From: an uncultured Arenicella sp.
GTDB taxonomy: Bacteria > Pseudomonadota > Gammaproteobacteria > Arenicellales > Arenicellaceae
Assembly (NCBI GenBank): GCA_947499305.1
Contig: CANMNN010000029.1
Coordinates: 1-58,548, forward strand
Reading direction: 5' to 3'
Length of the DNA: 58,548 nucleotides
Both the position numbers and the translations under genes were made by a program. The notes under the pieces are model-generated. The model saw nothing but the letters and a program-made list of their open reading frames with translations. It ran no database searches and had not been told where the DNA came from. The stretch's first letter is position 1. Each line of letters starts with the position of its first letter. Of this stretch, positions 43,488 through 53,001 are shown piece by piece.

Positions 43488-44411
43488 ATGTGGTTCAAAA
43501 ACCTTCGAATATATCGTCTAAACAACAGCCTTACACACACTCCAGAGGCGCTGAACGAGGCGCTCAGCGAGTATGAATTTACCCCCTGTGCCAGCTCGGA
43601 CGCCCTTAGTTTTGGTTGGGCTCCGCCACTCGGACGTCACGGGACTGAGCTCGTACATGCGGCAAATGGCTACATCATGATCTGCGCAAAACGCCAAGAG
43701 AAGGTATTGCCAGGCCCTGTGGTGAAAGAAATATTGGATGAAAAAGTAGCCGAGATATCTGAACAGGAATCTCGATTTGTTGGCCGTGCCGAGAAGCAAA
43801 GCCTAAAAGAGGAAATTATTTTTTCGCTTATGCCAAAAGCGTTTACGAAGTCATCTTATGATTTTGCATATATCGACTCCAAAAACCAAATGTTGTTTAT
43901 TAATACCAGTTCAGCAAATCGGGCCGAAGAATTAATGGCACTGTTGCGCGAGACAGTAGGCTCTCTTAAGGCGATTCCACTTATACCTCTGAACGCTCCA
44001 AAAGATGTGCTTACCAGTTGGCTTACAACTGGCAATGTACCTCAAGGTATCGAAGTTGGTGAAGAATGTGAATTAAGCTCATTAGATGATGGGCGCAGCG
44101 TAAAGTTCAAACATCAAGATCTATGGATCGAAGAAGTTGGTCGACATATAAAATCGGGGCTGCAAGTCACTAAATTGGTAGTGAAATGGAACGACAGCAT
44201 TGAATGCATAATTGACGAGGAGCTTTGCTTTAAACGGCTTAAATACGGTAATGCAATCACTGAACAAGCCAAAGACCACGATGCTGACAGCGCGGCAGCC
44301 CTATTCGACAACGAATTTGCGATCATGACACTCGAGCTCACTGCGTTTACCAAAGCGATGACCGACGCCTTTGGCGGTGTGGACGAAGAAGTGTTTGGTT
44401 TACGCAAGTAA
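43488..44411 (+). CDS. rdgC: Recombination-associated protein RdgC
   Basis: 307 residues, full length for RdgC: start MWFKNLRIYRL, conserved FGWAPPLGRHG near 42-52, RVGRAEKQSLKEEI-like segment and the C-terminal LTAFTKAMTDAFGG. It is a ring-forming DNA-binding protein of the nucleoid that limits RecA-driven recombination. It stands alone, convergent with the second dehydrogenase gene, sharing a bidirectional terminator. Its presence is a beta/gammaproteobacterial marker. Confidence 0.95.
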   Translation: MWFKNLRIYRLNNSLTHTPEALNEALSEYEFTPCASSDALSFGWAPPLGRHGTELVHAANGYIMICAKRQEKVLPGPVVKEILDEKVAEISEQESRFVGRAEKQSLKEEIIFSLMPKAFTKSSYDFAYIDSKNQMLFINTSSANRAEELMALLRETVGSLKAIPLIPLNAPKDVLTSWLTTGNVPQGIEVGEECELSSLDDGRSVKFKHQDLWIEEVGRHIKSGLQVTKLVVKWNDSIECIIDEELCFKRLKYGNAITEQAKDHDADSAAALFDNEFAIMTLELTAFTKAMTDAFGGVDEEVFGLRK

Positions 44412-44438
44412 AGCAAACCTTACTTAACAAGCATAGCT

Positions 44439-44470
44439 AAAAAGGGCCAAGATCAGCTTCGGCCCTTTTT
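44439..44470. terminator. Bidirectional intrinsic terminator between rdgC and the second dehydrogenase
   Basis: A perfect 10-base stem (44439-44448 with 44461-44470) starting with AAAAA and ending with TTTTT, loop of 12. It serves the two convergent genes. Confidence 0.9.
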
Positions 44471-44491
44471 ATATTTAAGTTGCAGAATCAG

Positions 44492-46912
44492 CTAGCAGCG
44501 TAACAACTCGTTCTTAGGGTCGTAAACGGCGTCCATTTCGACGTGCGCTTTGCGCATTCCTAAGGTTGTCCAAACTTCAAGCTCTTGACCTTGTTTAACC
44601 AGCTCAGGACTCACATATGCGAAAGCCAAGCTATAACCAACTCGGTGCCCAAAAGCACCACTGGTAGTTAAGCCCACGACGCTCCCTTTATGATATACCG
44701 CTTCGTTTCCGTAGCATTCGCATTCGATGTCATCATCAAACGCCAAATAAGCCAATAAAGTATCAGGACCGCTTTCTTCGCGTTTGCGGATTTCTTCAAC
44801 ACCGATAAAGTCACGGCTGGTATCCAAAAATCGGCCTATCATTCCGGCTTCTATCGTCGTGACCTCTTCGGTGAATTCATGGCCCCATGCTCGATACATT
44901 TTCTCCATTCGCATACTATTAAACGCGAAACCACCGAAATCTCGCAGCCCCATTTCAGCTCCAACACGAAATAGTGATTCGTAGATACTTGGCAACTGAT
45001 AGGTCGGCATATACAGCTCATAACCTAGCTCACCTGCGTAACTCACCCGAATGGCCCGTACTTCAGCGGCGTCACACATGATCATCTGCGTGCTCAACCA
45101 AGGAAACGCTTTATGTGACAAATCAGAGGTGCTAATGGATTGCAAAATATCGCGTGCTTTAGGCCCCGTTAATAGCACTGCTCCAAGCACATCAGTCAGA
45201 TTGGACACTTCGACATCGTAGCCGTCAGTATGCAATTGCAACCAATGCAAATCGCGTTCCTCTCCCGCCATCGGACCGATTAAGAAAAACTCATGTTCGC
45301 TTATTCGGGTCAGCGATGCCTCTGTCATAATACCGCCGTTCGGGCCATGAAACAGGGTTAAGCCCAAACGACCGTCTTTCGCCGGTAACTTATTGGAACT
45401 TAAATTATCAAGAAAGGCGTACGCATCTGGGCCCTTAACTAAGTACTTGGCAACACCAGAAAGATCAGTAACGCCGGCCGCTATGCGAACTGCCTCGCAC
45501 TCCTCGGCGACAACATCATGCGTTTCATTGCGACTCCAGGTTGGCGTTTCGGTGCGTACCTTGTCCGTCGAAAACCACTGAGGTTTTTCATAACCTTGGA
45601 CCACGCCAAAGTGTGCGCCCTTCTCTTGCAGAATGCCGTGCAATGGGCTCATGCGCTTATTTCGAGCAATTGGCAAATGTTCAGTTGCGCCCATCGCGCG
45701 ATACATAACTTCGTAGCTCTCAATTGCCTTGGTGATGGCATAATCTTTGTCGGCCCAATTGCCGAAGCGACGACTATCAAGATGTCGCATGTCGATCTCT
45801 GTTTCACCGTAGACCATCCATTGCGCCATAAATTTCCCAACCGCGCCTTGGGCAATACCTATACTAGCACCGCACAAATTCCAAAAATTCTTTAATCCAG
45901 CTTGCGGCCCCACCAACATATTGTCGTCAGGCGTATGCGTTATCGGGCCGTTGATAATGGTAGATACACCAACTTCAGAAAACGCAGGCACTAGCTCCAT
46001 GCACCTATCGAGAAACGGCATCAAGCGCTCTAAATCGCCTTCAAATAACTGACGATCAAAATTCCAATCCATACCCTCTAGCGCCCATGGCTTTGCGCCA
46101 AAGGTTTCATACGGTCCAACAAGAAAACCATCTCCCTCCTGACGGATATACGAATTCGTATACGAGTCACGACACACAGGCATTTCCTTGCTTAATGCTT
46201 TGATTGAATCGTGCGCATCGGTAATTAGATACTGGTGTTCAAGATTAATAATAGGCAGAGATTTGCCCACCATATTCGCGACTTCCGGTGCGAAACAGCC
46301 AGCCGCATTAACCACGTGTTCAGCGATCACGGTGCCCTTCTCGGTGACCACCTCCCACTCACCTGAGGGCAATTGGTTTATATCAGTCACGCGATTAAAA
46401 CGACTGATGGTTGCTCCGTTAGCGCGAGCCGCCTGCGAGAGAGGCATGACCACCGAGGTGGGGTCGACATGCCCATCATTCGGGGTGCTCATAATGCATC
46501 TCGCGCCACTGAAATCCATCAATGGGCATAACTCTTCAGCTTTTGATTTGGAGATAAATTCGAAATCATAGCCTATGTTCTTAGAGCGGCTTTCAACATT
46601 CTTAAACCACTCTTCTTCAATTTCAGTAAAACCAATGCGTAAGCTACCGGTAGTGTGAAACGGCGTTTCTAAGCCGGTCAGCTCAGGAATCTCCTTGGTG
46701 TACAAATCGATTGAGGCCTGATGAATTTTTGAAACGGTCATATTGCCGTTAAAGTTAGGAATCAAACCCGCTGCATGCCAAGTAGAACCACTCGTTAGCT
46801 CGCCTTTTTCAATAAGCAGAATGTCGGTCCAGCCTTCTTTGGTCAAATGATACAACAGGCTCACGCCCAACGAACCGCCTCCGATTACGACAACACGCGC
46901 ATGATCAAGCAT
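44492..46912 (-). CDS. Dimethylglycine/sarcosine dehydrogenase-like flavoprotein (copy 2)
   Basis: 806 residues with the same layout as copy 1: FAD loop VVVIGGGSLG at 7-16, covalent-FAD motif STWHAAGL with His46, FAO_M linker, and GcvT folate-binding domains from about 425 to the end (GPDAYAFLDNLSSNKL, LTGPKARDIL, VSYAGELGYELYMP). The two copies differ along their whole length, so they are old paralogues with probably different substrates (for example dimethylglycine versus sarcosine, or another methylated amine). Single gene with its own promoter, overlapped by a long palindrome at 46971-46997. The methylene-THF produced links it to folD and purU. Confidence 0.85.
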   Translation of the reverse strand: MLDHARVVVIGGGSLGVSLLYHLTKEGWTDILLIEKGELTSGSTWHAAGLIPNFNGNMTVSKIHQASIDLYTKEIPELTGLETPFHTTGSLRIGFTEIEEEWFKNVESRSKNIGYDFEFISKSKAEELCPLMDFSGARCIMSTPNDGHVDPTSVVMPLSQAARANGATISRFNRVTDINQLPSGEWEVVTEKGTVIAEHVVNAAGCFAPEVANMVGKSLPIINLEHQYLITDAHDSIKALSKEMPVCRDSYTNSYIRQEGDGFLVGPYETFGAKPWALEGMDWNFDRQLFEGDLERLMPFLDRCMELVPAFSEVGVSTIINGPITHTPDDNMLVGPQAGLKNFWNLCGASIGIAQGAVGKFMAQWMVYGETEIDMRHLDSRRFGNWADKDYAITKAIESYEVMYRAMGATEHLPIARNKRMSPLHGILQEKGAHFGVVQGYEKPQWFSTDKVRTETPTWSRNETHDVVAEECEAVRIAAGVTDLSGVAKYLVKGPDAYAFLDNLSSNKLPAKDGRLGLTLFHGPNGGIMTEASLTRISEHEFFLIGPMAGEERDLHWLQLHTDGYDVEVSNLTDVLGAVLLTGPKARDILQSISTSDLSHKAFPWLSTQMIMCDAAEVRAIRVSYAGELGYELYMPTYQLPSIYESLFRVGAEMGLRDFGGFAFNSMRMEKMYRAWGHEFTEEVTTIEAGMIGRFLDTSRDFIGVEEIRKREESGPDTLLAYLAFDDDIECECYGNEAVYHKGSVVGLTTSGAFGHRVGYSLAFAYVSPELVKQGQELEVWTTLGMRKAHVEMDAVYDPKNELLRC

Positions 46913-46959
46913 GATTTCCTCTACTGAATGGCTAGAATATTATGAAATATATCCACTCG

Positions 46960-46997
46960 ATAATCTCACATATGAAATTATTGTCAATATTTTCATA
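46960..46997 (-). promoter_or_regulatory. Promoter of dehydrogenase copy 2 overlapped by a 27-base near-perfect palindrome
   Basis: On the minus strand a perfect TTGACA -35 (46982-46987), a 16-base spacer and a GATTAT -10 (46960-46965) precede the gene. The palindrome 46971-46997 has arms TATGAAA and TTTCATA, inner arms TATTG and CAATA, and mismatches only at three A/T positions, so 24 of 27 bases are symmetrical. It covers the -35 box, as expected for a repressor site. The weaker relative at 23059-23085 suggests one regulator for both units. Confidence 0.75.
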
Positions 46998-47061
46998 ATT
47001 TAATTGAAAGAGAAAATGGACTAGAAAACTAAATAACTCTGGCAAAGGATAAGCAGATAAT

Positions 47062-47193
47062 ATGAACCGAATACAAAAAACCGAGCAACTGACTGCTAGG
47101 CTTTTTCTTCTACTTAGCGCGCGCAATCCGACTGAATATTCTAGATCAATGACCACCGAGTTTGGCTCAGCTATGCTTGGGTATTTAAAATAA
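47062..47193 (+). CDS. Possible 43-residue small ORF
   Basis: Starts MNRIQKTEQLTARLFLLLSA and ends with TAA at 47191; AAAGGA lies 12 bases before the ATG, a little far. It lies in the 325-base gap (46913-47237) between copy 2 of the dehydrogenase and the DUF1036 gene, reading away from the dehydrogenase, so the same operator region could control it. No family is recognised and the ORF may be chance. Confidence 0.25.
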   Translation: MNRIQKTEQLTARLFLLLSARNPTEYSRSMTTEFGSAMLGYLK

Positions 47194-47237
47194 TAGCAAT
47201 TTGCTGTCGATCGGCCCGCGAAAGCACAAGGAATCGA

Positions 47238-47882
47238 CTAATTACCGAGTTTTTGCTGTTCAGCAATTACTTTTTCGAGTGCTGGGAATATTTTGGCGAA
47301 GTCTAAGCCAAAAATACCATTCTTGATCCCCACTTCGTTTAATGCCGATGCGGTTTTCTGGCCTATTACTCCATCAATATCGCCAACATCGTAACCGATA
47401 ATCGACAACATTCGCTGCACCCCTGCAACCTGAGTTCTAAATTGATTTTCGTAGCTGCGTTTTGCATTAAAGATGTCAACTTTTTTGCTATTGCGCCTAT
47501 TATTATCAACTTGGTTAAACGAGATTGCTAATTCCCCCTCTCGGCATTGGTTTCCATTAGGAATTCGGAAATCTGAGAGTTTTACGCACAGTGGCTTTTC
47601 TTCTCCCCAACTGAAGGCGTCTTCAGGCATAGTCGAACGAGGATTCGACTCGGCATGAACGAAATAGTTGCCTTTAAGAAATGCGAGATCGACGGGTGCT
47701 TCGCACATACCAGGGTAAATTCGCCACCAACCTTCCGTGGCGGTTCGGTCTTTTGCAGTGTCATAACCTACGACCACCATCAATACTAAATCGGTTTGAT
47801 TACAAACCTCAATCCTTGCATCTACTCGCTCTGTAACAGCAAGGCAAAAGAACGCACCAATAACTATTAAGAGTTTGCGCAT
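47238..47882 (-). CDS. Exported DUF1036 protein with peptidoglycan-binding-like C-terminus
   Basis: 214 residues: signal peptide (MRKLLIVIGAFFCLAVTERVDA), a DUF1036 domain at about 24-115 (CNQTDLVLMVVVGYDTA, WWRIYPGMC, with paired cysteines), then a helix-rich tail about 140-190 (QRMLSIIGYDVGDIDGVIGQKTASAL) that matches the peptidoglycan-binding-1 pattern. DUF1036 proteins are small exported proteins of unknown function. It is 12 bases downstream of tyrS on the same strand, so it may be transcribed with it. A role in cell-envelope binding is a guess from the tail. Confidence 0.75.
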   Translation of the reverse strand: MRKLLIVIGAFFCLAVTERVDARIEVCNQTDLVLMVVVGYDTAKDRTATEGWWRIYPGMCEAPVDLAFLKGNYFVHAESNPRSTMPEDAFSWGEEKPLCVKLSDFRIPNGNQCREGELAISFNQVDNNRRNSKKVDIFNAKRSYENQFRTQVAGVQRMLSIIGYDVGDIDGVIGQKTASALNEVGIKNGIFGLDFAKIFPALEKVIAEQQKLGN

Positions 47883-47894
47883 ATTAATAGCTAT

Positions 47895-49106
47895 CTAACT
47901 GGGGATAATTTTGGCGAATTTACGCTTCCCAACCTGTACCACAAAAGGAGATGTTTCGGTAATTACCATTCGAGGATCTTCAAGCTTCTCACCGTTAATT
48001 TTAACTGCGCCTTGTTTTACCATTCTCTGCCCTTCAGAAGAACTGCTACAAAGTTGCGCTTCTTTAAGGAGTACACCAATCAACATCCCTTCACCGAGGG
48101 CAAGCGACATTTCAGGAATGTCGTCAGGTATCGTATTTTTTTGAAAACGCTGAATAAAGTCTCGTTTCGCGCCTTCTGCCGCGCTTGCACTGTGAAAACG
48201 AGTAATGATCTCTTCACACAACAAGAATTTTATATCGCGCGGGTTAGCCCCATCAGCGATCTGTTTCTGAAATTGCTCTATATCGCTCAGTGGCCTAAAG
48301 CTTAATAATTCAAAGTATCGCCACATTAATTCGTCGGAAACCGACATAAGCTTGCCAAACATGTCATTTGGAGCGTCGGTGATACCAATATAATTACCAA
48401 GTGACTTCGACATTTTCTGAACGCCGTCCAAACCCTCTAATATGGGCACAGTCAGAATTGCTTGTTGCGGTTTACCATACGCTTTCTGCATTTCTCGACC
48501 GACCAATAAATTAAATTTTTGATCAGTGCCACCTAGCTCGATATCGGTATTCATTGCTACAGAATCATATCCTTGAACCAATGGATACAAAAATTCGTGA
48601 ATCGCAATAGACTGATGAGCTGCGTATCGCTTGCTAAAATCGTCACGTTCCAGCATGCGCGCAACTGTATGTTGGGCCGCCAAACGTATCATGTCCGCCG
48701 AACTCATCTTGCTCATCCATTCAGAATTGAATCTGACGCGAGTGAGCTCTGAATCTAATATCTTGAATACTTGTTCTTGGTAGGTCACCGCATTCTGTTG
48801 AATTTCGGCCTCAGTTAAAGCAGGTCGAGTTGCACTCTTGCCTGTCGGATCACCAATAAGTCCAGTAAAGTCACCAATTAAAAAGCTTACGTTGTGCCCA
48901 AGCTGCTGAAATTGGCGGAGCTTGTTGATTAAAACTGTGTGCCCCAAATGTAAATCTGGTGCAGTCGGGTCAAAACCAGCCTTAACTTCCAAGGGCTTAT
49001 CTTTTGCCAACTTGGTTTCGAGCTCCGCTTGAGGGATGATTTCGTCGGCGCCACGCAATAATTGTTGCATTACAGCCGATGGTTGTTTTGTCGCTTGATC
49101 AGACAC
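47895..49106 (-). CDS. tyrS: Tyrosyl-tRNA synthetase
   Basis: Attaches tyrosine to its tRNA. I choose the GTG at 49106 (403 residues) because AAAGAG lies seven bases before it and the family starts there; an ATG 33 bases further up is in frame but weakly supported. Class I signatures are HLGHT (His53-His56) and KMSKS near 230; the C-terminal S4 RNA-binding domain is at about 340-400 ([17 protein letters not shown]). This is the TyrS type that carries the KMSKS loop followed by LGNYI, common in gammaproteobacteria. It is divergent from the M23 peptidase gene, as in Pseudomonas-type genomes. Confidence 0.95.
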   Translation of the reverse strand: MSDQATKQPSAVMQQLLRGADEIIPQAELETKLAKDKPLEVKAGFDPTAPDLHLGHTVLINKLRQFQQLGHNVSFLIGDFTGLIGDPTGKSATRPALTEAEIQQNAVTYQEQVFKILDSELTRVRFNSEWMSKMSSADMIRLAAQHTVARMLERDDFSKRYAAHQSIAIHEFLYPLVQGYDSVAMNTDIELGGTDQKFNLLVGREMQKAYGKPQQAILTVPILEGLDGVQKMSKSLGNYIGITDAPNDMFGKLMSVSDELMWRYFELLSFRPLSDIEQFQKQIADGANPRDIKFLLCEEIITRFHSASAAEGAKRDFIQRFQKNTIPDDIPEMSLALGEGMLIGVLLKEAQLCSSSSEGQRMVKQGAVKINGEKLEDPRMVITETSPFVVQVGKRKFAKIIPS

Positions 49107-49394
49107 TATGAATCTCTTTAAAACTAAATATTCGTTCACGTTCGCACGCGGTGATGCGCGCCGCTTTAAAGCCGCAAGACTAAACGCTCCGAGACCTCAA
49201 AACAAGTCCAAGTCATGCCATGTATTAGCTGATTTAAGCCAGTTAGTAGAGGTAAAGATTAAAATTGATCGATTTTGTCTATTTTTAATGCGATTTATTT
49301 GCGTATAGGCCAACAAACTAGCAGAATAATCACCTTGTTGAGTACTCCCCCTAAAACTGCGAAGACGGTTATACAAACAAGCACCCTACTATCT

Positions 49395-50804
49395 ATGCCT
49401 CAAGCCATAAAGAAACCCTCGAGAAACACACAACCACAAATGCGAAAACGTCACTGGGCCCTAGGTCTGTGTGTCATTTTAGGTGGAAGCTGGATTACAC
49501 ACACCACCACGGCAACGATAGCGTCTCCGAATACAGCAAAAACTGAAAGCGTAATTCCGGATCAAGTTGTCGATACTAGCGATCTGAATTCAGACTTCCC
49601 TAATAGCTCATCACTCGAAATTGACAGCGTGCCTCAGAAGCTAGTTTCGGTCACTGACGAGCTTGAACAAAAACCACTTGAAGTACTTCGATCAGAATTT
49701 CATACGGTAAAACGAGGTGAATCGCTGGGAATTATATTTCGAAAGAAGTCTCTGAATATGTCTTTGCCACACCAAATATCCAAGCATGAGGTGGCTAGTA
49801 AACTTGTCTCTTTATCGATTGGCAAAGAATTGGAATTTAAGTTTGATTCAAACGATCAGCTTCGTGCTATCGAGTACCCAATCACAGCGTTAACACAACT
49901 CAACGTGGACATTAAGGACTCACTTATTATTGACGCTAGTATCGAAGAGCTCGCCTATCAAACCCTACAAAAGAAAGTGTCGGGCGAAATCAATACATCG
50001 CTCTACCTTTCTGCCAATGAAGCTGGTTTAAGCAATAACTTCATTATGGAGATGGTTCGAATCTTTGGATGGGACATTGATTTCGTACAAGATATACGTC
50101 GTGGTGATTCGTTCCACGTTATCTACGACGAGCACCACCTCAACGGCAAAAAGTTGTCTGATGGTAAAATTCTGGCGGCTGAGTTCACCACTCAGGGCCA
50201 AACTTACAGAGCGATTCGCTTTGAAGACGAACAAGGCACAGCGAGTTATTACACACCTGAAGGTGAGAGCATGCTGGGCACATTTTTACGCTCACCTGTT
50301 GAGTTTAGTCGAATCTCTTCTCGATTCGGCCGTCGCAAGCACCCGATCTCCAAGAAGTGGAAGGCCCATAAAGGGGTAGACTACGCAGCTGCTCGTGGAA
50401 CGCCTATTCGCGCGACGGCTGACGGCAAAGTTCGTTCGGCTGGCCGCAAGGGCGGATATGGCAACACCGTTGTTCTGAACCATGCAGGAAGGTTTAGTAC
50501 ACTTTACGCGCATATGAAAGGCTTTGCGAAAGGTATTCGCTCAGGTGCCCGAGTAAAACAAGGCCAAGTTATCGGCTACGTTGGCACTACAGGCTACTCA
50601 ACTGGACCACACTTACATTATGAGTTCAGAGTCGACGGGGTCCATCGTAACTCGCTAACCTACAAAACGCCGAAAGCATCATCAGTAGATAAAGCTCTGC
50701 GTTCAGAATTCGACCAAATCGCACAGGCCCGCCAACAAGAGCTCGACGGCCTCTTACGTGAATATCAATTAGCCAAGGCATCGACTCATAGCAAAACTTT
50801 GTAA
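49395..50804 (+). CDS. Murein endopeptidase, M23 family (MepM-like)
   Basis: About 470 residues from the ATG at 49395 (an upstream TTG frame and an ATG at 49440 are alternatives). The N-terminus has a single hydrophobic anchor (LGLCVILGGSWITHTTTATI), a polar linker, an OapA/LysM-like region around 100-150, a middle domain, and the zinc peptidase domain with His325-x3-Asp329 (HKGVDYA) and His406-x-His408 (HLHYEFR). It cuts peptidoglycan cross-links during wall growth. The pairing with anmK (a peptidoglycan recycling kinase) 29 bases downstream and divergent tyrS is conserved in gammaproteobacteria. Confidence 0.9.
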   Translation: MPQAIKKPSRNTQPQMRKRHWALGLCVILGGSWITHTTTATIASPNTAKTESVIPDQVVDTSDLNSDFPNSSSLEIDSVPQKLVSVTDELEQKPLEVLRSEFHTVKRGESLGIIFRKKSLNMSLPHQISKHEVASKLVSLSIGKELEFKFDSNDQLRAIEYPITALTQLNVDIKDSLIIDASIEELAYQTLQKKVSGEINTSLYLSANEAGLSNNFIMEMVRIFGWDIDFVQDIRRGDSFHVIYDEHHLNGKKLSDGKILAAEFTTQGQTYRAIRFEDEQGTASYYTPEGESMLGTFLRSPVEFSRISSRFGRRKHPISKKWKAHKGVDYAAARGTPIRATADGKVRSAGRKGGYGNTVVLNHAGRFSTLYAHMKGFAKGIRSGARVKQGQVIGYVGTTGYSTGPHLHYEFRVDGVHRNSLTYKTPKASSVDKALRSEFDQIAQARQQELDGLLREYQLAKASTHSKTL

Positions 50805-50833
50805 GTCGCTTCGATGAAGATACTCCGTTCCTG

Positions 50834-51970
50834 ATGAAAAATGAGCTCTATATCGGCTTAATGTCGGGCACCAGCATTGACGGCATCGATGCTGCTTTAG
50901 TCTCATTTGAATCGGCCCAGCAGATCGCCGTAGTCGATACGCTTTTTTGCGAATTTTCAGATGATATTCGCAAAAGAATAAATCACACAGCTCAAAACAA
51001 CAGCACCCTTTTTCGAAACCAAGACTCTGAACTACATCAAAGCCTCGCACCTCTATACGCCAATGCGATAGAACAATTAATTCTAAAGTCGGGCGTATCC
51101 CGCGAACAAATCAGCGGTGTTGCAAATCACGGACAAACGGTTAAACATGAACCAAATGCTGAACCACCCTACAGCCTACAATTAGGCGATGGTCAGATAA
51201 TTGCTGATCTCACTGGTATTACAACCTATAGTCAGTTTCGCCAAGCAGACCTACTCGCAGGCGGCCAAGGCGCCCCATTGATGCCAGCGTTTCACAAGGC
51301 GGTATTCAACGGCAAGGGCTCGGATAACTTTCTTCATAACAACACCTTTATCGTTAATATTGGTGGTATTTCGAATATCAGCCAACTAGGCCAAAGCGTT
51401 GTGGGTTTTGACACTGGGCCCGGGAACGTCTTGCTGGATCAATGGATTGAGCGCAATAGTGGAAAACCGTACGATGCCGAGGGTGCATGGGGAGCGAGTG
51501 GCAAAGCGAGTAGTGAGTTATTAGAAGAATTACTTAAGGAACCCTATTTCTCAAGCACACACCCCAAGAGCACAGGAACGGATTACTTTAATTTGGCTTG
51601 GCTAGAAAGGGCCTATCCAAAGATCAATGACATTGCGGCAGCTGATGTGCAAGCAACTCTCGCCTTGTTAACGGCCAAAACAATTGCAAACTCTATCAAG
51701 CAACTCAACGGTGGATTAAAACGTACTCGAATCTATGTTTGTGGCGGAGGCGCGCACAATAAATTGATCATGCTGGGCTTAAAGGAACTAATAGGAGAGC
51801 AAAACGTTGCGCCAAGCGATACCCTAGGAATACCAGCCGACTGGGTCGAGGCTGCCGGCTTTGCGTGGCTAGGCTACTGTTGTGAGCACTCTATAAAGAG
51901 TAATTTACCCAGTGTTACCGGTGCTCGTGAGCACGTCGTTTTAGGCGAGAAGTTCTATCCGCGTCGATAG
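50834..51970 (+). CDS. anmK: Anhydro-N-acetylmuramic acid kinase
   Basis: 378 residues; opens with the phosphate-binding GLMSGTSIDGIDAALV, then VNIGGISNISQL near 171-182 and the C-terminal YVCGGGAHNKLIM near 303-315. It opens the 1,6-anhydro ring and phosphorylates the sugar so that murein fragments can be reused. It follows the M23 peptidase by 29 bases, probably in one operon. Its stop codon lies in a terminator hairpin at 51969. Confidence 0.95.
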   Translation: MKNELYIGLMSGTSIDGIDAALVSFESAQQIAVVDTLFCEFSDDIRKRINHTAQNNSTLFRNQDSELHQSLAPLYANAIEQLILKSGVSREQISGVANHGQTVKHEPNAEPPYSLQLGDGQIIADLTGITTYSQFRQADLLAGGQGAPLMPAFHKAVFNGKGSDNFLHNNTFIVNIGGISNISQLGQSVVGFDTGPGNVLLDQWIERNSGKPYDAEGAWGASGKASSELLEELLKEPYFSSTHPKSTGTDYFNLAWLERAYPKINDIAAADVQATLALLTAKTIANSIKQLNGGLKRTRIYVCGGGAHNKLIMLGLKELIGEQNVAPSDTLGIPADWVEAAGFAWLGYCCEHSIKSNLPSVTGAREHVVLGEKFYPRR

Positions 51971-52008
51971 CCTTTGCTCAGTAATACAAAGGCTGCTTTT
52001 CATTTTTT
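51969..52008 (+). terminator. Terminator overlapping the anmK stop
   Basis: AGCCTTTG (51969-51976) pairs with CAAAGGCT (51987-51994), followed by a T-rich run to about 52008. The stop codon TAG lies partly in the first arm. Confidence 0.75.
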
Positions 52009-52047
52009 AGCGGCTGCAGAGAACGAAAAAATTGTGTTCGAAACGCA

Positions 52048-52407
52048 CTAAGCAGAAAAAGAAGAACCGCAACCACATGTGGTACTTGCATTAGGATTGT
52101 TGATGATAAAACGTGCGCCATCGAGATCGTCTTTATAGTCGATCTTGGCGCCAATTAAATACTGAAAACTCATCGGATCAACGAGCAAGCGCACGCCGTC
52201 GCGATCAACGGCTGTATCGTCACTTTGCTGCTCTTCATCAAACGTAAAACCATACTGAAAACCAGAGCACCCGCCGCCTTGCACATAGACACGTAACTTC
52301 AATTCGTCGTTGGCCTCTTCTTCAATCAACTCAGCAACCTTACTTGCCGCAGCCGTTGTAAAATCTAACGGGGACGCCGCGCTCGGCGCTTGTTCAACAT
52401 TAATCAT
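52048..52407 (-). CDS. erpA: Iron-sulfur cluster insertion protein ErpA
   Basis: 119 residues, A-type carrier: the three cluster-binding cysteines are visible in [11 protein letters not shown] and in the C-terminal CGCGSSF. It delivers [4Fe-4S] clusters to apo-proteins. Clients in this window could include the cluster-rich SoeA/SoeB. It is followed (minus strand) by nothing before anmK; upstream lie bactofilin and argC, the usual gammaproteobacterial neighbourhood. The N-terminal extension of about 15 residues is common. Confidence 0.95.
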   Translation of the reverse strand: MINVEQAPSAASPLDFTTAAASKVAELIEEEANDELKLRVYVQGGGCSGFQYGFTFDEEQQSDDTAVDRDGVRLLVDPMSFQYLIGAKIDYKDDLDGARFIINNPNASTTCGCGSSFSA

Positions 52408-52539
52408 GATAAATTCTCTCTATATCGAGGGTAGCGAGGCTAAATAAACCGCTTTCAGTTCTATTATGAGGCCTCGACCGTTAATCTCAAGTGCAGAACG
52501 CCTAATGCCCTTATAGAATTAAGCGTTGCTTTACTATTT

Positions 52540-52959
52540 CTATTGAGCCTTTTTTTCCCCTTTAGACGCAGCCACATCATACACAGGGCTGCTTACATCC
52601 GAAACCAAACTTCCGTTTAGCACCGCACCAAGCTCCATCTCTACTGCTTTGTAGTGGATATCGCCACTTATATTGGCATTCGACTGCAGCTCAACATGAC
52701 CGTTTGAAGCGATATTCCCCTTAACTGTACCATTGACTACAACGTGAGGCACATTGACATCACCCTCAATTATGCCAGACTCACTTAAAACTAACGTTCC
52801 ATTATTGCTGTCTTGCGCCGAAACATGGCCCTTTATATGACCGTCGACCCGCAACCCTCCGGTGAACTCAAGATCGCCCTGTAAAATCGAGCCCGCACCA
52901 ATTAAGGTGTCGATTGTTTCAACTGGCTTGCTTACCTTTTCTTTATTACGCTTCATCAT
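52540..52959 (-). CDS. Bactofilin (polymer-forming cytoskeletal protein)
   Basis: 139 residues: the family's beta-helix core at about 20-120 consists of short Gly/Val-rich turns (LQGDLEFTGGLRVDGHIKGHV, VVVNGTVKGNIASNGHVEL), with polar tails at both ends. Bactofilins self-assemble without nucleotide into filaments near the membrane and localise wall or shape enzymes. It follows the DUF6776 gene by 42 bases on the same strand; M23 peptidases often work with bactofilins, and one lies 1.7 kb away. Confidence 0.9.
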   Translation of the reverse strand: MMKRNKEKVSKPVETIDTLIGAGSILQGDLEFTGGLRVDGHIKGHVSAQDSNNGTLVLSESGIIEGDVNVPHVVVNGTVKGNIASNGHVELQSNANISGDIHYKAVEMELGAVLNGSLVSDVSSPVYDVAASKGEKKAQ

Positions 52960-53001
52960 TGTTAACCTTCAAATTATTTCTATACGGCGACCTAGCTTGT
53001 C

